A stretch of DNA of 64,000 nt from Malurus cyaneus samueli (GCA_009741485.1 CM019217.1:29691247-29755246), one strand, 5' to 3'; numbered from the stretch's first letter, positions 26,801 through 41,119 are shown. Program-made: numbers and translations. Notes: generated by a model from the letters alone, not told the origin.

Positions 26801-28640
26801 GTTAATTTAACTTCAGCTTCAAAAACACAAAAGAAACCATGAGCACCTCAGGGCTGAAGTTAAATATTGTTTATCTGAACATAACCTAGTAGAAAAAAAG
26901 TTCAGGAAATAAGTCTAGCATCAGAAAACTAGTCATATTGGGAAAGGTGGAAACTAAGGCCCACAAATCAAAGCTTTTTAATTCTGCACCTGCAAAATCT
27001 GCCTCAACAAGATAATAAACATAAGCCTAATAAAGGCAGATGCACATTCACTGCATATACAAAAAGTATGACAAAAAAAATTGGAAAGGTGTGAATTGTC
27101 TCATTCATCTAATATGGTAACTCTGAAACTTAACTGTAGTAATCTAAAGATACCATCCTGGAACTGATATATACAAAGCTTAATATCATTCACTTTCCAT
27201 CCAATGGAGGTGATCTGAACACAAAAAATTATTTACTATCTTAACAGAATTATCATTTTAATTCATTTTAAAATCCTAAATGCTAGTCAGAAATCACTCT
27301 TCCCCCGCACCTAGGCTTTCAAACCCTTAACTGTTTCAACTGACTTTTTTTGTCAAATAAAACTATTTTAGTACTTGACAGTTCAGAATTGGACTTATAA
27401 GGTAAAATAAACAGACATCAAACCCAGAAATATATAGGGGATACACCAGAGATGCTCTATTTTGTTATTCATTTCAAAACCTCTGTCTTCCTGTATTTTT
27501 CCTGAAATTGATGTAAAATTTCCAGACTTGTTATAATATATACTTATACCTAAATCCATGAGCGTAATGATGGTACTAAATCCTTACACAGAGAACACAT
27601 GCTCACCAACATTAACAATGCAACACTAACATCAATAATAATTTCTGTTCCTTGACTTAGAAGGCATAATAATGCTGTAAAAATAAGAACGATACTGATA
27701 ATCATGTACTGTTTCATCACAGACAATGAACAATATTGCAGAAATGTAGGTCCACTGTAAAGCTCTTGTTTGAAATCTTTGAGACAATTACTTTGTCTTT
27801 AAAAACATTGAAAAAAAGGCATTTTGTTCACTTTGAAATTAAATTTACCATTGCAGGGAAGCATTAGCAGCTAAGAAGAGATTGAATATAGTTAATAGGT
27901 TCACAAGCTTCAGGGCTTGTTATTAAAAAAAAAAAAAAAAAAAAAAGGCAGCAAAAGCAAGGTCCTGAGAAGGAAACTTTGCCAGTAGCTGGTCAAACAA
28001 CATTACCTGGCATGACAGAAAATCAGCGAGTGGCAACAAGCCAACTTCTAAAGCTTTCATCAGCTGTTTTAATCACCAAAGATTATTATTCCAACTTTAA
28101 GAAGCTTATGTGATTTATCTTTGTGGGTCTGACAAAAGAAAGTCAGCAGTCATTCCAAGAGAGGCACTAACACTGTGCTCTGTGATATTTTAGACTGTCA
28201 GGAAATAGTACAATGTACATGATACACTCTGTGTAATCCTTACATTCCTGATTGTATAAGCCTCAGGAGAAAAGCTCTGTGTGATGATGATCACATATTT
28301 AAGTGGAAATTGAACATCATGCAGGACCAGTGCTGCTCTTATTCCTTCAACAGAATAATTACATGTTATGGCAATACAGAAGAATCTGTGACTGACTGAA
28401 AGAAGGTTCATCTTTCCTCTTAGAAAGGTTACCACAAAGTCATATTTTCTCAGTAGACTGTTTATTCCTGTTTGGAAGAGAGACTGTAAAGAAGTAACTT
28501 TTTATGAAGCTTGTAAACAAAGTAATTGAGGGACTTTTGGTAAAAACCACTTTAGGCTATGTGAAATATATTTGTCATGACAACAATCATGAGAACAGAT
28601 ATTGTGCAGATCTGAAAACATAAGGACCTTCTATATCCCC
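23830..28640. other. Noncoding DNA with a possible conserved element
   Basis: No supported gene. The A run at about 26220-26242 and the 22-A run at 27925-27946 are the main simple repeats. The stretch 25550-25810 is free of low-complexity runs and carries several homeodomain-type words (caattaa, taattga-like), so it is a candidate conserved noncoding element; that is inference. The segment 27925-28019 recurs exactly at 41023-41118. Confidence 0.55.
27925..28019 (+). repeat. Copy 1 of an exact duplicated segment
   Basis: A run of 22 A is followed by 73 bases (27947-28019) that recur without a mismatch at 41046-41118, again directly after a poly-A run. The flanks of the two copies are unrelated. 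This copy reads smoothly into downstream sequence, so it is more likely the true location. Confidence 0.95.
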
Positions 28641-28765
28641 TTTGGAAGGAGCTCTGAGTGACCCGGTCTGGTGAAAGGTGTCGCTGTTCACAGCAGAGGG
28701 TTGGCACCAGATGATCTTTAAGGTCTCTTCCAACCCAGGCCATTCTTCGAGTCCATGGTTCTGGA
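28641..28765 (+). mobile_element. CR1 LINE 3' end
   Basis: This short fragment ends with the CR1 3' signature: gatgatctttaaggtctctt followed by ccaaccc, then degenerate copies of the terminal octamer (ttcttcgagtccatgg). Upstream words such as gagctctgagtgaccc and ggtctggtgaaaggtgtc also belong to the family. It is severely 5'-truncated and carries no coding capacity. Confidence 0.85.
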
Positions 28766-31700
28766 TCAGTGTTAAATATTAGAACAAAGATAATCCTGAG
28801 GGGCTTGTTGGTTTGTTTGGGGTTTGGTGTCTTTTTTTAAATGGCATAATATTTAATATCAGCTGGTATCTGGTTTGACTTAGAATCTGGAATCAAAGGA
28901 TTGGCATCCAAGCTGACCCAAAATCTTAAAGGAAATGGAAAACAGATAAAAGAAGCACTTTTATTCAAGGAGATAGATGCTTTAGCATTCTGTATCAAAC
29001 CCCTTAAGTCAAAAACTCACTTAACTATTATATGCCATTAGAGACCAAGGTTGTTCTTGACTTTCTCTGCAAAAGGTCTATCACCTATTCCATTTACCAC
29101 ATAGCCAGCTGTCAATAGGATGCCTTCTCATGCTATTCACTTATTTTTAATAGAAGATGCAGGGGCAGGCATTTTTGACACCTTCCAGGAGATATGTTTA
29201 GGGTTCCAACATATCACAAAGAAGATAACAATGATTTTCTAGTCTTTTCTGTCCCTGCATATGAAACATTGCTGGTAAGCAGTGATAGAAGATTTAAAGG
29301 TTTATTAATAATTAACACAATTAGGAAATGCTGAAATTACCTTAATAGACAACTCTTGCATCATGCCTTGTCAGATCAAATAGCAAACTGAATGCCAAAG
29401 CAAGGGGACCACACACACAGAGCAGCCTGTCAACACCTTGACCCTTTTGACACCTTGTCTGCAGATAAATCTCCTCTGTCACTCATAACTGAGAAAACAG
29501 CATTCAGCAAAACCAAAAATCATGTCAGACCATTGAGACTCAGTCTGTTTAGCAGAGTAACTTCATGAACAGGAATAGTTTCACTGGGACTACATGATAG
29601 TCCTCTGACTATCTGCATTTTGAACCAAACTATTTGGCCTTTCCCCCTTTAACAACCTCTTCTTTCCCACTTCACTCCACACCTTTTCATCCTTGCTTGC
29701 TCTACACTGTTTGCCTCCATCCCACATTAATTTTATTTCATTACAACTCTTACTCCCCACAAAAAAAAAAACCCTCCAAACTGATGTTTCCTACCTTCAT
29801 ACTGTTTCATCTGTTTGCCCATTGTTATTCTTTCTACATCAGGCTACATCTTTGTTCCATTGTAGTGCAGTGAGAGGAAGTGGGAACAGGGTGGGTTTAA
29901 ATGTTTCAAACTTGACAAAAACTGCTGCAATTCATGCAAATTGTATAGATGTACTTCTGCCTGTCTTTGGGACTGTTGAAATATTTCTTCTCCTCTGTCC
30001 ATTCCCTCTTTCACCTGTGATTTAATCCCTGTTCAGAAGGTGTTGGGGCACTGCTTGCATACAGGAATCTCAGCTCCATGACGACAGCTGCAAAACTGAT
30101 AGCTCGTTCATTTTCTACCTGTTTTGTACACATGGAAACTCCCTTTGCAGCAACTGCAGTCTAAAGTGAAATACAGAATATAGGTGTGTATAAAAATGTG
30201 CCCACAACAACAGGCAGAAACTGAGAATGTGACTAAAACAGTTCATCTCAACTTCTTTCAAATTGTTTGGCAGGGATACTGTCACCTATCACAAAAATCT
30301 CTGCATGTACACTTAAAAAACATGGGAAAAAGAGGAATGCATATTTGTGGACCCCGTTCCTAAATCTCTTTGTAAAGAGATTACCAGTAAAGAAAAAAAA
30401 GCTTTTAACCCATTCACAGTTAAATCAGTGTAAATCTAAAATAAATTCACTACTTTAATAGAAATTAAGAATTTACGGAATCCGGTTGTCATAACTGGTT
30501 GCGATGAATTTTCCTGAAAGCCTCCCAATAGTTTTAAACTTCAGCTTCAAATTTTTAAAGAAGGTAAATTACTGGAAAAAATAATTATAAAACTGAGCAG
30601 GTAAAACCCTCAGTATTTTTTTTTTTTTTTCAAAAAAATTACAGTTACCATGTTTGCATGTCTCATGGATTTGGGGAAAGCAAAATAATGGCAAACCTGC
30701 CTATATCTATGGTGAATGGCAAGTACAAATGTCACATCCTACCTTTGTGCACTCCTAGTATTTGCAATTTAGTGTCTAGTTGGCATTCAGCATCCCTTTA
30801 TGTCACCTTCTTCCACTACAAAAGTGAGGAGGCCTGAAACAGAGCTACAGCTTAATAATAAATTTCTGATTAAAAAAATACTGGCTTCTATTTAATGTGG
30901 GAGTACATAAAAACATTAACCCTAAGACTTATTTTTCAATTAGATAGGGTCTACGGCTACATAAATCAGTTGTACTAACATCTTGTTTATATCCTTTGTT
31001 TCACAGAATTAACTTGAGATAGTCTGAATTAAAAACGCATAAATTCACATATAAAGGGAATTACAATCTATATTTTAGGATACTAAAACTTTAAAAGTTC
31101 TCATATACACCAATGTATGACACATTGTTTTCTCTGCTCTTGCATCAGATTTCTCACCACTAAAACCATCTAGGATTACAATTAAACACGTACATGTTTT
31201 TAAAGGAGGCTAATCTTACTTCAGTTTGAAGTAGATAGGGTTAGACATTAAAGTCTGCATGAATAGTCCATTTCCTATTAGGACTCATGCAAGTTACCTG
31301 TCCTCTGAGGCTCCAATTTTGCAGCTGTCATCTTTCCCAGCATTTGGGCAATGAAGGAATCTTTTGTTCTACAGAAAAGTGGTTTATTGTTCCCTGCCCA
31401 GAATAAATCGTATAAGGCAGTACAACGAGCTTCTCTCCAGACTGGCTTGAGGCTGGGGTATTTTTCCCCTTATGGAAGATTTTTCATTGAATGAAACTTT
31501 CCTTGCTCAGTGAAGAAAAACTGCAACTTTGTATTTAGGATCTTCAAATAAACAATAAAGATTTCAAAATACATTTAAATGTCATTAAGCATGTAAACCA
31601 TATCTAGTCCTTTTACAAACATAACAGTAAATTGAATGTTTTATTTTGTTTGAGCTGTCCCCATACTTTGTGTATTTCAACAAAAATATCCAGGTTATTT

Positions 31701-34700
31701 CCAAAATACTACTCATCTTTCTTTATTCTAGGACCTAATGAAAAATCCCAACCCTGCACATTTCCCTTGACTGGATCCCCCCCAAACTGCTAGAGGAAAG
31801 GCCTTCAAAATTACTTTAGCTTATTTAATATATTTTTTTGATCTATTCCATTGCAGGAAAGGGCTGTCTCAACACCTCTTATTCACAGGGGCTGTGGAAG
31901 AAATTCTCTGTGAAACACATTCTCTGATTAATTTATATTATATTATATTTATATATTTATATATATATATACACACACACATATTCTCAGATATATGTTC
32001 TGCTCTCTATGAGATTTCTCAAGGTAGGCAGAACCCTCTAGAAAGAGACAGAGATTTCTCTGCTCTGAAGAACAGCTGTCTTCATTCTCAAGGGAGGAGA
32101 AAATGTCAAACTGAGGGCATAGTAAGTAAATAAATGAGAGCTAGATCAAGGAGGTGAGACTCTGTAATTCACAGATAGTGAGTCAGCACTGGAATATTTA
32201 TATATTGGCTTTCATTAAAAATGCTCTTTCAATGCAAATCTCCGAATTTTCCTCAGTTAACATGCTTTTATTTGCACCAGAGTTGTCTCAGACCAGACAA
32301 AACAGATCCCTTTAGATGAACTAGGATATGTGCATCCTGTTAATGCCAACATAACCTTGGGCCAGGGTGCTCCAATCATTAACTGGCATAGATACATGGG
32401 AATCAAACTAGACCTAGCCTGAAATAAAACATCCAAAACATGCACAGGATGGGTCATGGGTGCTCAGAAACAATTGATTTTCTTTCTAGAGCTGTTTCTG
32501 CTTTGCTGCTTGCTAGGACAGACGTAGTGTGAGAGAAGCAGACAACAAATAGGCCTTACTAGATCAAGTGTACTTGCTGGGCAGCAAAAAGTGTCACACA
32601 TTACTTGATTAAACTAAAAATGTCACACAAGTGACTGAATTGGAAACCCATTACTTCTCAAAAATAGTTATCAGGAAGAGAGTTAAGGATAAGCCACCTT
32701 TATTTCCAGTCTATCTGGGTGTCCCTTTCTACTGAAAGACCCAGCTATTCTTGTTCTCATTTCAATTAAAACCGACCCTTCTAAACAAAACTCAGAGGGT
32801 TTTAAAACCAGTAACTCACTATAAAGCAAAGCTTTTGCACACCCATCTCAGTCTTACCAGAGCACGGGACTCGTGAGACAAGCACTGCCCCGAGGTTGCT
32901 GTATCAGCCTGAAACACTGCTCCAAAAGCCTGCTCTTGCTCTGCAGAAAGAAACCAGAAGGAACACAAAACATACAAATGAGTAGCACACACACACTATA
33001 AAGCTCTTTCTCTAATTTACACCCTTCTGAGCTCCACCCATGCAGGTGTGCATGCTCTGAATTAAAGGGCACAAGCACTTGTGATGTAAGGTCAGGTCAA
33101 ATACAAACTTATCAAGTGTGTTCCTAAATACTAGAAATAGTTAAATAAGCTATGTTTAATGCAATATAGTCTGAATATAATATTAACCTCTTTCTGTGTC
33201 AGGAGAATGTGGTGAGGTGTTCTTATAGGCTATTACATGCATTTTGTAGCTGCAGGCTGAACATAAGGCCCTGCTCATCACTGCTTTGCCTATTCTGTAA
33301 CAGAGGATGGTAAAATGCATGGTGTAATGTTATCAGCTCAGAGCAGCAGTGTACTCACCTTGACCTGAGTCACATGAGAAACAGAAAGTAGACACAGGTC
33401 ATTAGGTAGTCACATCTAGAGCTTACTGCTGGCAAATATTTAGTATTTGATTATGTTCGTCCTGACAAGTAGACAGGCTATAAAATGTGGTTATCATAAA
33501 TGCACTTTTGAAAGATGCTTTCTGAATTTGTGGTAATTAACTTTATTTACCATATAGATACAATTTATAAAACTTTCACAGTTCTGTGAAGCAATAAATG
33601 GGTCCTGCATCTCTTATATTGATTAAAATCCTTAGGAAAGCAGTAGTTACTCAAACTCTGATACAGAGTCCTCTGCGATACATTTCAATAACAGTCACAG
33701 GGAAGAACGTTCCTGTGTCATCCTACAGTGATCATGTAGTCAGAGGTACAACGGTTTTGCTTGCAGGTTATCTATTTCCCATCTCCTTCCTCCTTCCCTT
33801 CTCCTTTTCCAAAAAACTGATTATTCATGCAAATTGCAACCTATTTTTCCTCCTTGACTGCTTGTCTTGTGCCAGCTTGCAAACTGCTTATTGCTTCATT
33901 TACTTACTTTTCATATCTGGCCTACAGGTGCTCAGGTTTTCTATATCAACTAGCAGATTTATCTTTTAACTCATTTAATTCTAACACTACCTAACCCTTC
34001 TAATTAATTGCCATGGTATTTATTTCAGATCGTGATTTTTGTAAACATCAGTGAAATATTGGGAATACAAAGCTGGCAAGATCTCCCACAGCAATACATG
34101 GGGATGGTAGGCAAAAGAAAAGTTCTCCTTCAGCTGTATGAAAAGATAATCATCTGCTAATAGAACTTTGGAGAAAACTTCCAGAAAACACGCCCGGCTC
34201 TTAGTAATCCTACCTGATAGTGTCTTTATAGTCCATCATCTGGATGGATGAAACAGCTCCTAATGGGAGTGACTTTCCTCTCATCATTTGACTGTCACGT
34301 ATCTGCAGAGCAAAAAGCAGACTCGTTAGACTGACACCTCTGGCACACATTATTTTCACTCCAAATCTAGTAAATGAAATGCAGAGAAATGATTTTGTCT
34401 TCTGCTGATTAGGAGCAGCAAGTCTGTGATGTGAGGTACTTGAAAATCAATCTTTCTTCTTGCAATTTTGGCTGCCAGAGACGGCCAATTCAGACCAGGT
34501 GAAATCCAATCTCATGGCCACCAAAAGGGGCATTGCTGCTCCTCATTTCTGTTCCTACTTGTGCTCCAGCCCATTCCTTTGGACTAGTGCTGTGTGGCTT
34601 CAGGATGTCTCAGCTCAACTGAGTGATTTGATAGAAATCAACTGATAAATTTGATAAACTGATAACAACTGGAACACACAACTGAAGAAATTGGCTTTCT

Positions 34701-37700
34701 GTCAGCAAGGTAAACTAATTCATCCTAAGAATTGATTTGTATTGACAGAGACAGCCAACATCAAAGATGTGCCCTTTTGAAACTGCTATAAATAGTGAGG
34801 TGTGAACATGTAGCTACCAATAAGAAAAAGACACCTGTTTGGAAGAATAGATAATTGACATTTGGAGACATTTCAGGGTGGTTTTAGAGAAAAGGTACCA
34901 GTACAATGAACCTACATTCTCAGTTTGCAAAGAAATGCAAATAAAACCTTAATCATCTTTCTATACTCAGATAATAAATTCAGAATAAATTGCAAGGTAA
35001 TATGAAAAAAAAATATTTTTTAAATTGCTTGTACTTAAGCTGGTGATGGTTACAAGGGTTACTCTTGTAATTTCCTAGGGTGCTTGTAACATCTTTGAAT
35101 AAGTATGGTAACATGATGTTTGAAAGAAAGCTTGGTTCCTCTAACCCAATAATTCTTCTAAGAAATTTAATAAGTATTAAAAATACAACAAAAAGTAGCT
35201 GCTGTAAAGTTCAGAAAAATACTACAGTTTATTATTATGAAGACAGGTATCTATTTTTCATTAATATTTTGCATGTCTTCTTTCAATATTTGAATTCTCT
35301 AAACAAGATATATTTTGCATTTGTAAAAGAGACACATTTCCAAACAAATTATCAGCTTACTTTTTATCTCTTGGTATGTTTAAGTTATTTTTCATCACTG
35401 TATATTATTTATTAGTTATTTCATTCATATTTTGGAGGGAGGATTGGGACACTGATTTAAATGTAGCTTGTAACCAGAGAAAATACTGTTTGCATGAACA
35501 GCACCAAAATAGTTTGGGTCTTGTTTTGCAAAGGCTTGAATTATCAAGTGACTAACATTGTCCAAATAGACACAAATATCAGCTTTCAATATAAAATCAA
35601 GAACAACATGAATGAGTAATATATAACTTACACAAAATCTATAGTTACATTGGTTCTTTTGCAAGCATCTGCCCATATTTGCCACAAAAATATTGTTGAA
35701 AGACAGTCTCATAAGGACAACTAGCACTCTTCGAGAGTATTCTTCAACAATAGAGCCTGAGCTGGGGTAAGTACTAGACTAATTTTCTGATTTTAGCAAC
35801 ATACTTTTTAAGCTTACTGATTTCCCCCATTAATTTGTTTTTTAGCGCTAGCTGCTGCAAGCAGTCCCAATTCTGGCATTTAGGAGCAATTAAAGGACAG
35901 TGATGTCTCTGCAAACATTCATTTATTTAGTTTCTTCTCTGCATTAGTCAAACACACTGCAAAAGTTATACCTGCGACAATCTATGTATCTGCATGACAC
36001 AGGTATGTGTTTCTCTTAAAAAGCAAATAGCAAGAAATGCAAACAGATTAAATGGATTCTCCTTACAGCAGACATTACAGCGTGATCAGGAAACAAGTCA
36101 GCCATAAAATTTGCTCCATTACACACACAGTCTAAACACATTTCCATTGTGGCCTGTGATTATTGTTTCACCCTTCACACTGAAACTCAATTTGATGTGA
36201 TGGAGATTTTAAGTACTCTGAAAGTGTGTTTATATTATCAGTCATTTCAACAGAAGATTTAGACAGACAAAATTTTAATAGTGTTGCTGTTACCTCTAAT
36301 TCACTATAATTTTTATCTCACAATTTCTATGCTTTACGAGGACATCTCCTAGAACAGTCTTTCATAATTCATCCTTGTAGACTAACATGACATTGTACAA
36401 CATTTGAACAGATGGTTATCAAATATTTAAACGTCAAGACTAAATACTTCAGAATATTAATTTCCACTAGAAAATATGCATACTCTTAAAATCAAAGTAT
36501 AGCTTTTTTTCAGCTCTTTTTTTCTTTCTACTGAGAAAAAATACTTCTAAATACCTTTTTTTTTTTTTTAAATTAAAAAACATAAACCTTATTTCTAGAG
36601 CATTGCCCTCACAGGAGTACAATCCTGTATAAATCCCTGGAAAGACAGTGACAACTTTAGCCAGCAATATTTGTGATTTTTTTTTCTACAAAATTAAAGC
36701 TAGGGAAATCAGGGGCATTGGAATTCAGAATGCCACTTCCATTAGACTATTCTTATATCCTGAGAAGCTTTCAGTTATAATAAAATAAGGAGCTAGTACT
36801 ACTTCAGTTTGCACAAAAAAATTCACGTGTGAACCCAAGTAGTTAAAAGGAGAGAAATGTTGGTTTCTGACTAATTATATCCACATTTTCTACCCTTATC
36901 TCAAATATGTAATTTGAAAATATTTCTGATTAGACCCATGGGCAAAAGATATTTTCTTCCATCTCTTGCACAGCCACAAGAACATCATCTGCATTTTGCA
37001 ATCTTCAGGTGACACACTTTGGTCTTCTAGGCTTAAAAGCTCAAAAACACTCAGAACTGTGTGCATCAATCTCTGTTCCTTGATCGATAGGAGAAAGCCT
37101 TTGTAGGAAAAGTTACATTCATGTGCTTCATAAAGAAAAGAAGCAACATATGCTGATCACTTTATTCCTTTTGTTCAATTTGCTATCAAACTGGGTTTTT
37201 TATTTATGTACAGTCTTCTGTACTAAACATTGATCTAATTTGCTTCTTCAATTGGATGACCAATTACTTTTCTATGAGCAGCGGCTTACAAGAAAGGAAT
37301 ACCACTGAAATGCTAATCATTTGGCTAAGCTCGAATGTTTTACACCCCCTTCCTTTGAAGAGAATATATGTAAATCTACTGAAGACTTACCCTTGTCAGT
37401 GAAAGTTTTGAGGTTAATATATTCTGTAAACCTATCAGCTTGCAATTTGCCTCCATTTTAAATGTTGGCAGGTAAATTTTGTGCATCTCAAACGTTTTGC
37501 ACTGCCATGGCTTTAGCCTAAGCTCTTGTATTTTCAAACTGGTTAACCATCCTTCTTTCATCTCTGTGAGGCCCTGGCAAGTGGAAGTTCTTTAATCCTC
37601 AAGCATATTTGGGGTCTGTTTGGCTTCACAGCAACTTCACCAGTAAGTGTTCAGCTTTTTCACAAAAACACTTGCAGAGTTAAAGGTAAAAGGTAGAAAA

Positions 37701-38871
37701 ACTATGGCTTACCTCCCTGTGTAATGTAACAATTGCCATAAAGAAAATGTTCATCCTTCTTGCAAAAACGTTAAAATTGCCTTCAAACACAAAGACTCAA
37801 GAAAATAACATCATTGTTATTATTGTGTAATCATACAAAGAAAGAAATCTTGCTTTATTTATTTTTCTAAGCTCCAGAAAATCTCCCAAACCAACTATGC
37901 TGATTTGGAGACATCAGCTTAGGATCTCTTACTCCATTTTTTGTGCAATATTTTGGGAATGTAAGACTGCATTAAAGATTTTTATGTATTAATTTTAGGA
38001 TTACAGTTTACAATCTACAGTATTATTGTCATTGGAAAGTAATTTTTCCCTCAGGTTGTAGGAGGATTTCTCATTCTCTCTGTTTTCTGGTGATGCTTTT
38101 ACATACACTACTATCACATGGATAAATAGTTTTAGCCAGGTTTCAGCAGTATATTTCTGCTTACCTGCTTTCATTTTGAAGTGTCAATGTGCTCTTACGT
38201 TTTCTCGGTTTTTGTTTATCCTTCTCCAAGTTTTCACAGCTTGTTGAACAATGATAAATACTAACAGATTCATACAGGACAGAAAAGAGATGCAGTGTCA
38301 TCTCCAATTCATTTGATGATGCTTTCCACATTTCTGCTTCAAAAATTATGGCCACACTAAATCCAACCAGAGGAAATATCTAATCCTCTTTCTCTCTAAA
38401 ACTGACCCCTATCAGCTGCTTAATAAAAATATAAAGTGTGGATACTTACAGAACAGCTAGTGCAGAGAACATCTCCACACTGAGCTCATGAATGCATATT
38501 AAAATTCACCTGGGGATGTTTCTGGGTAACAAATTACAGAATATTTCAGATTTACACTAACAGACAAACCTTTTTCCAGAACCTCACAGATTTGCCTTCA
38601 TTTGAAACAATGATTCCGTAACTAAACTCAAATATAAAATTAAATTACTGTCTGACACATAATTTGTGATCTGCCAAGATACAAGAGTATCTAATTAAGC
38701 AAAAATCATCAGTTACTTCAAATTCTACCTTTCATTCTCAATGTTCACTCTACAAATACAAAAGCAGCTATGGATTTGAAATAATTCTCCAGAGATATAT
38801 GAAAAATCCAAGTATTTTTCCTCTCTTTCAAAAGAACATGCCTGTGAGAAGTATTTAGTGGTTCTTTAGCA
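28766..38871. other. AT-rich noncoding DNA, no gene seen
   Basis: I find no supported gene, RNA or recognised transposon over these 10 kb. Simple repeats include a T run at about 30618-30631, an (AT)n/(CA)n patch at 31931-31984, and T runs at about 36557-36569 and 36678-36685. Open frames reach 123 codons (33598-33969) with hydrophobic AT-rich composition and no recognisable motif. Confidence 0.6.
31931..31984. repeat. AT-rich microsatellite with short (CA)n
   Basis: Alternating TTATA and (AT) words run into about five CA dinucleotides. This is a compound simple repeat. Confidence 0.85.
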
Positions 38872-38932
38872 GCTGGCTAGGATGAAATTAATTTTCTTCT
38901 TAGTAGTCCATATGGTGCTGTGTTGCTATTAG
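38872..38932 (+). mobile_element. Short remnant of an ERV LTR
   Basis: About 60 bases (from ggctaggatgaaattaattt to atggtgctgtgtt) resemble the 5' part of the same bird LTR family as the fragment at 23599-23829. The match runs out quickly on both sides. The identification rests on one short block. Confidence 0.45.
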
Positions 38933-39879
38933 TTATTGCCTGCTGCACAGGGTGTGCCCTGATCATTCTGATCTCTATCAGTTCTAGTTTGCAAGCTGAG
39001 GTTTAGAAAACAGTATTTACAACGAAGACATCACCATGGGAGTAGTTACAAACATACTACTACACAAGCAGTCCAAATAACTTACGATTTCTGATTTAGA
39101 TGCTGCATAAAAGGCAGTGGAAAGTAATGCTGCTGTCCTTGCAAGCCTGAATGTTAATGGATTGGCAAAGAATATTAGTGTATGGTCAAAAGTACTAAAA
39201 AGAGATACTATGCTGCACTAAAAATAAAAGCTGCCTTTTCTTCAAGCAGCTAATAGTATTTCTATGGATTTTTCATTACAACTTCGTTTTCCTACCCCAG
39301 AAAAACATTCATGAACATAAACTTACAAAAAGTTCCTAAGTTAATTGTCTACAAGCAGAGACTAAATCCAATTCTCATTCAAACAAATTTATTCTGTATT
39401 TTCCCTGTTCCTAAACCTTATGGTCATTTTTACTAATGTCCCTTGCCTAGTTCTATTCAAAGCACTGGTTTTTATGTGTGATATTTAACTTCCTCTTCAT
39501 TTCCTTTGGCTTGCTAATTTGTGCAAGTTTTATATAGTTTTTTAAACCCTGCCTCTCTATTTCTCTTACTAAAATCCATGGGAGCTTTTGTAGAAAAAGA
39601 AAGTGAAGGTTAATTGGTATGATTCCATTTCCTGGGCAGCTCTTTCATTTCACCAGGAAATGACTAGGGCTTACACGACAAAAGCCAGGTCAGAACTGTT
39701 ATTCCGTTTCAAAAGGAATGTCTTTTGAACCATGTCACAAGGTTGATATTAATTTTCTTTAAATGTAGTCAGAAAAATTATTCACTCCACTCTGTTGTTC
39801 TAGTGGTATTCACATACCATTTTCACACCCTTAAATGACCATCACCTCTCTAATCACTGCAGATTAGAAGCTGTTCTGC
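38933..39879. other. Noncoding DNA, no gene seen
   Basis: Nothing recognisable; ordinary AT-rich sequence leading up to the GC-rich island that follows. Confidence 0.55.
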
Positions 39880-40330
39880 AAAATGAGCAAAGGAGCTCCC
39901 CGCTCCTGCCCAGCTGCTGAGGAGGCGGCTCAGGAGGCCAACAGCAGTGCCAGCAGGTGCCTGTTTGTCTGGGCAGAGCTGGACAGACACCTGGACAGGA
40001 GCAGGGCAGCTGGAGGTGTTCCCATCTGTGGGCATTGGGCATCTCGGGCCGTGCCAGCCGGGATGTTTTTCTGCAGCTGGGACTGACCCATCTGGACCAT
40101 GGCTGTGCAGGGGAGTGTGGGGTGCTGGACACAGGGAGCTGGTTTCACTGAATCCAAGTGCCAGAGGAAATTTTCTCCAGGTAAAGCTGCAAATCAGAGG
40201 ATGAGATCCTCCCAAGGGAAGCAGGACAGCCCAGGCCATGGATACACACACACAGGTGTATCCAGGTCCTCAGTGTGGGCATTGCCTCTACAGACAAAGC
40301 AGGGAGAGCCAGTGATGAACCTGTATGCCA
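39880..40330. other. GC-rich island of unknown origin
   Basis: Composition rises abruptly to well above the surrounding AT-rich DNA. The plus strand is rich in cagctg, gctgg and cagg words. Because stops are rare in GC-rich DNA, open frames overlap on both strands (for example 39850-40251 minus and 39947-40204 plus), and none resembles a known protein. It may be an old LTR or other repeat, or an unmarked promoter or exon-like segment. A short (CA)n patch lies near 40243-40253. I cannot choose between these from sequence alone. Confidence 0.45.
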
Positions 40331-41022
40331 TCCAGCTGCGTCCTGAACTCAAATTCTACATTGTAATAGAACGACTTTTGATTGAACATGGATTTATTAC
40401 TCCATTAATCATTATTATTTTTCATAATTTTGCTCTGTGATATTATCTCATTGTGTCTTTCCATGCCTGTTACTTAGTCTGGGAAAATTCACATTGAAGT
40501 GATGTCAGATGCATAATTTTATTTGATAGTTGCTGAAGGACAGCAAGTAGCATTAAATCAGTGACCTACCTTTCACTGGAAGAAGTATAAACTTAGTAAA
40601 TACGTGTTTAACAAAAATTTGTGTTTAACAAAACAATAAAATATAACTGTATTTTGTTTCTCTTCAATCAAGCATCATTTGTACTGTCTCTATCTCATAC
40701 CATAAGTTTCACCCAGTTCTCATACCCAGTTTCCTTTTGTCAGAGGCTGAGCAGCATTCTCAAAATCTCTTCTTTTGAGAAAGAGTTTCATGGCTGCAGT
40801 TAAAAATTCTCATTAAATGAATATGTTAAAAATTTATATAAATAAAAAGTCTAATCATTACATATATCAGTAACACAGATGAAGTTCTAGAATTTGCTGA
40901 GAGATTTTCCACAAGGCGTCAGCTGCTTCATTAAAAAGCGCTGCAATTTTCTGTATGTCCTCCAGGTGTAGCATTTCCACAGTCCATGAGCATTGTCTAG
41001 CTCTCACCGCTGATAACTGTGC
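40331..41022. other. AT-rich noncoding DNA
   Basis: No gene or recognised repeat. It leads directly into the poly-A run at 41023. Confidence 0.55.
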
Positions 41023-41118
41023 AAAAAAAAAAAAAAAAAAAAAAAGGCAGCAAAAGCAAGGTCCTGAGAAGGAAACTTTGCCAGTAGCTGGTCAAACAAC
41101 ATTACCTGGCATGACAGA
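41023..41118 (+). repeat. Copy 2 of an exact duplicated segment, ending at an N
   Basis: A run of 23 A is followed by 73 bases (41046-41118) identical to 27947-28019. The next base, 41119, is 'n', after which unrelated sequence starts. An exact copy that begins at a homopolymer and ends at an ambiguous base is typical of a gap-fill or contig-join error rather than a biological duplication, though a recent insertion is not excluded. Confidence 0.9.
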
Positions 41119-41119
41119 N

